This document shows positions 62,892 to 64,000 of a stretch of DNA of 64,000 nucleotides, in pieces. Made by a program: the position numbers and the translations under genes. Under the pieces are notes generated by a model. The model made no database searches, was not told the origin of the DNA, and saw only the letters and a program-made list of their open reading frames with translations. Origin of the DNA: Arthrinium phaeospermum (taxonomy: Eukaryota; Ascomycota; Sordariomycetes; Amphisphaeriales; Apiosporaceae); contig QYRS01000008.1 of NCBI GenBank assembly GCA_006503535.1, positions 2,937,532 to 3,001,531 on the forward strand. Reading direction: 5' to 3'. The first letter of the stretch is position 1; each line of letters opens with the position of its first letter.

Positions 62892-64000
62892 TCAACCAGC
62901 ATCAGAGATGATCGGAAGAGCGAATTGGCATTCCGAACGCTGAGGCAAGGAGGAAATGATACATGGACGACGGCCGAAGACATGATACCCTTTGCTTTAG
63001 ACGACGCAATCAACACTTAACCCCATGATGCCTTCCTGATTTGATCTGTGATATGTACTTGCTGTGATGCAGACGTTGGCGATGAAGTGCTTCAGAATGG
63101 GGACCATGCATTGACCAGCTGCAATATGTCTATTCTTCTTTGGAGTCGCGCGCTGTTTGGGAAGATACCGTGACAATAATCCAAGGGTGGCTACATAGGC
63201 GTTCTCGATCCTGGAAAAGCAGCATTTGAACCACGGAGAGCGGCTGGGATCATTGATAGCTTATGTTCTGTGCAAAGCCCCTCATTTGCGCCGAGGGGCA
63301 CGGAGCTTCAGCGGTCAAGCCCTGTAGCCCACTGGAGCTACAGAAGCTCATGGAGCCTGCCTCCAACTACAACAGCAACAACGAGACGCAATTGAAGCTG
63401 CTGCATTCAATGCAAACACAAAATGACGGGTGAGAAATAAGAAGATAAAATAACTTTCATCATCCTTGTAGTTCCTTTAAGCTACATGCTAAATATCGCG
63501 ATAGCTCTGTCCGTTTTTGACTATTGGCGCCAGCTTGCGCGCCTTTTCCCAGAATAAGATGACGCTTTCTGACATCGCCCCTTCTCCGCATAATACCATG
63601 TTGGCAAGCGTTGACGCGGCTGGAAATTGGCTCTGAATCCTCGGCACTCTCTTCGCCGCGACCATAGCCTCTGCTCACCGCGTTCTTGGCCCAAACGTGA
63701 CTCTTATGAAAGGATACGCTTAACCTCCCAGTGCGGCATCTCGTCAGATGCAGCCGCGATCCTGGACTGCCACTTCAACATCACCAGCTTCTCCTGGCTT
63801 TCGCCAGCATGCCTAGATGATTAGCACACGCATGCTCCGAGGCTACAGCTTCTAGCTAAATGCAAATCACCGATGTAATACAGGAAGGTTTTATCACTGT
63901 TGATTATGGAGATATCTATAATATGCTGGCAGGGAAGACAACCTTTCTTAGACAGCTCATCAAACACCTCAAGCAGCTCCTGTACAATCGCTTCGCCGAT
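62892..64000. other. Intergenic region to the window edge
   Basis: No complete gene is supported. From 63860 an open frame on the + strand (MQITDVIQEGFITVDYGD...) runs off the window, and the minus strand also has a frame entering from the right and stopping near 63913, so a gene may begin or end past the edge. Confidence 0.4.

Noticed and set aside
1..64000. Searched by eye for CRISPR arrays, LTRs and long terminal inverted repeats
   Set aside because: None seen; the only repeats found are the microsatellites and short duplications listed.

Overview
The window comes from a filamentous ascomycete. Genes are GC-rich and well spaced, with short introns (about 50-90 bp, GT..CTRAC..AG). It carries fungal-only families: HET, PTH11-type rhodopsin-like proteins, Zn2Cys6 regulators, an X325/BIM1-like protein, GPI-anchored cell-surface proteins, and a TAS1-like NRPS-KS. 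A Sordariomycete is my best guess; the species cannot be named from this.

Layout. 1-5.3 kb: no gene I can support. 5.3-23 kb: housekeeping and surface genes: a C2-domain protein, cytosolic arginyl-tRNA synthetase, a ferric-chelate reductase, a BIM1-like copper protein, two GPI-anchored cell-surface proteins, an Erg28-like protein and a tRNA-Gly(GCC). 23.4-26 kb: a damaged HET gene with an N-terminal membrane region. 27-44.3 kb: the main accessory block. It has a seven-exon C-A-PCP-KS enzyme of the tenuazonic acid synthetase (TAS1) type, a lipase-fold hydrolase, an MFS carrier, a Zn2Cys6 regulator, a GST, a rhodopsin-like membrane protein and a second, atypical zinc-cluster regulator. 44.7-51.3 kb: a small two-exon gene, a TauD/TfdA dioxygenase, a kinase-like protein lacking the catalytic Asp, a relic of a rhodopsin-like gene, and a Cys-rich single-pass membrane protein. 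53-63 kb: an oligopeptide transporter, an EGF plus GH43-like secreted protein, a small HTH protein, an FAD oxidoreductase, a serine carboxypeptidase and a tiny charged protein.

How they fit. The TAS1-like enzyme would join an amino acid to a beta-ketoacyl unit and release a tetramic acid through its terminal KS. The adjacent carrier and Zn2Cys6 gene are a plausible export and regulation pair, divergently transcribed from a promoter holding palindromic CCGCGGAT boxes. The OPT transporter and secreted carboxypeptidase look like peptide-nitrogen scavenging. The ferric reductase and BIM1-like protein are divergent neighbours that could cooperate in copper or iron uptake.

Caution on quality. Many real genes, including the essential ArgRS, are interrupted by single-base gains or losses in short homopolymers, while others are fully intact. 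I read most breaks as assembly error, not pseudogenes, and mark each gene accordingly.
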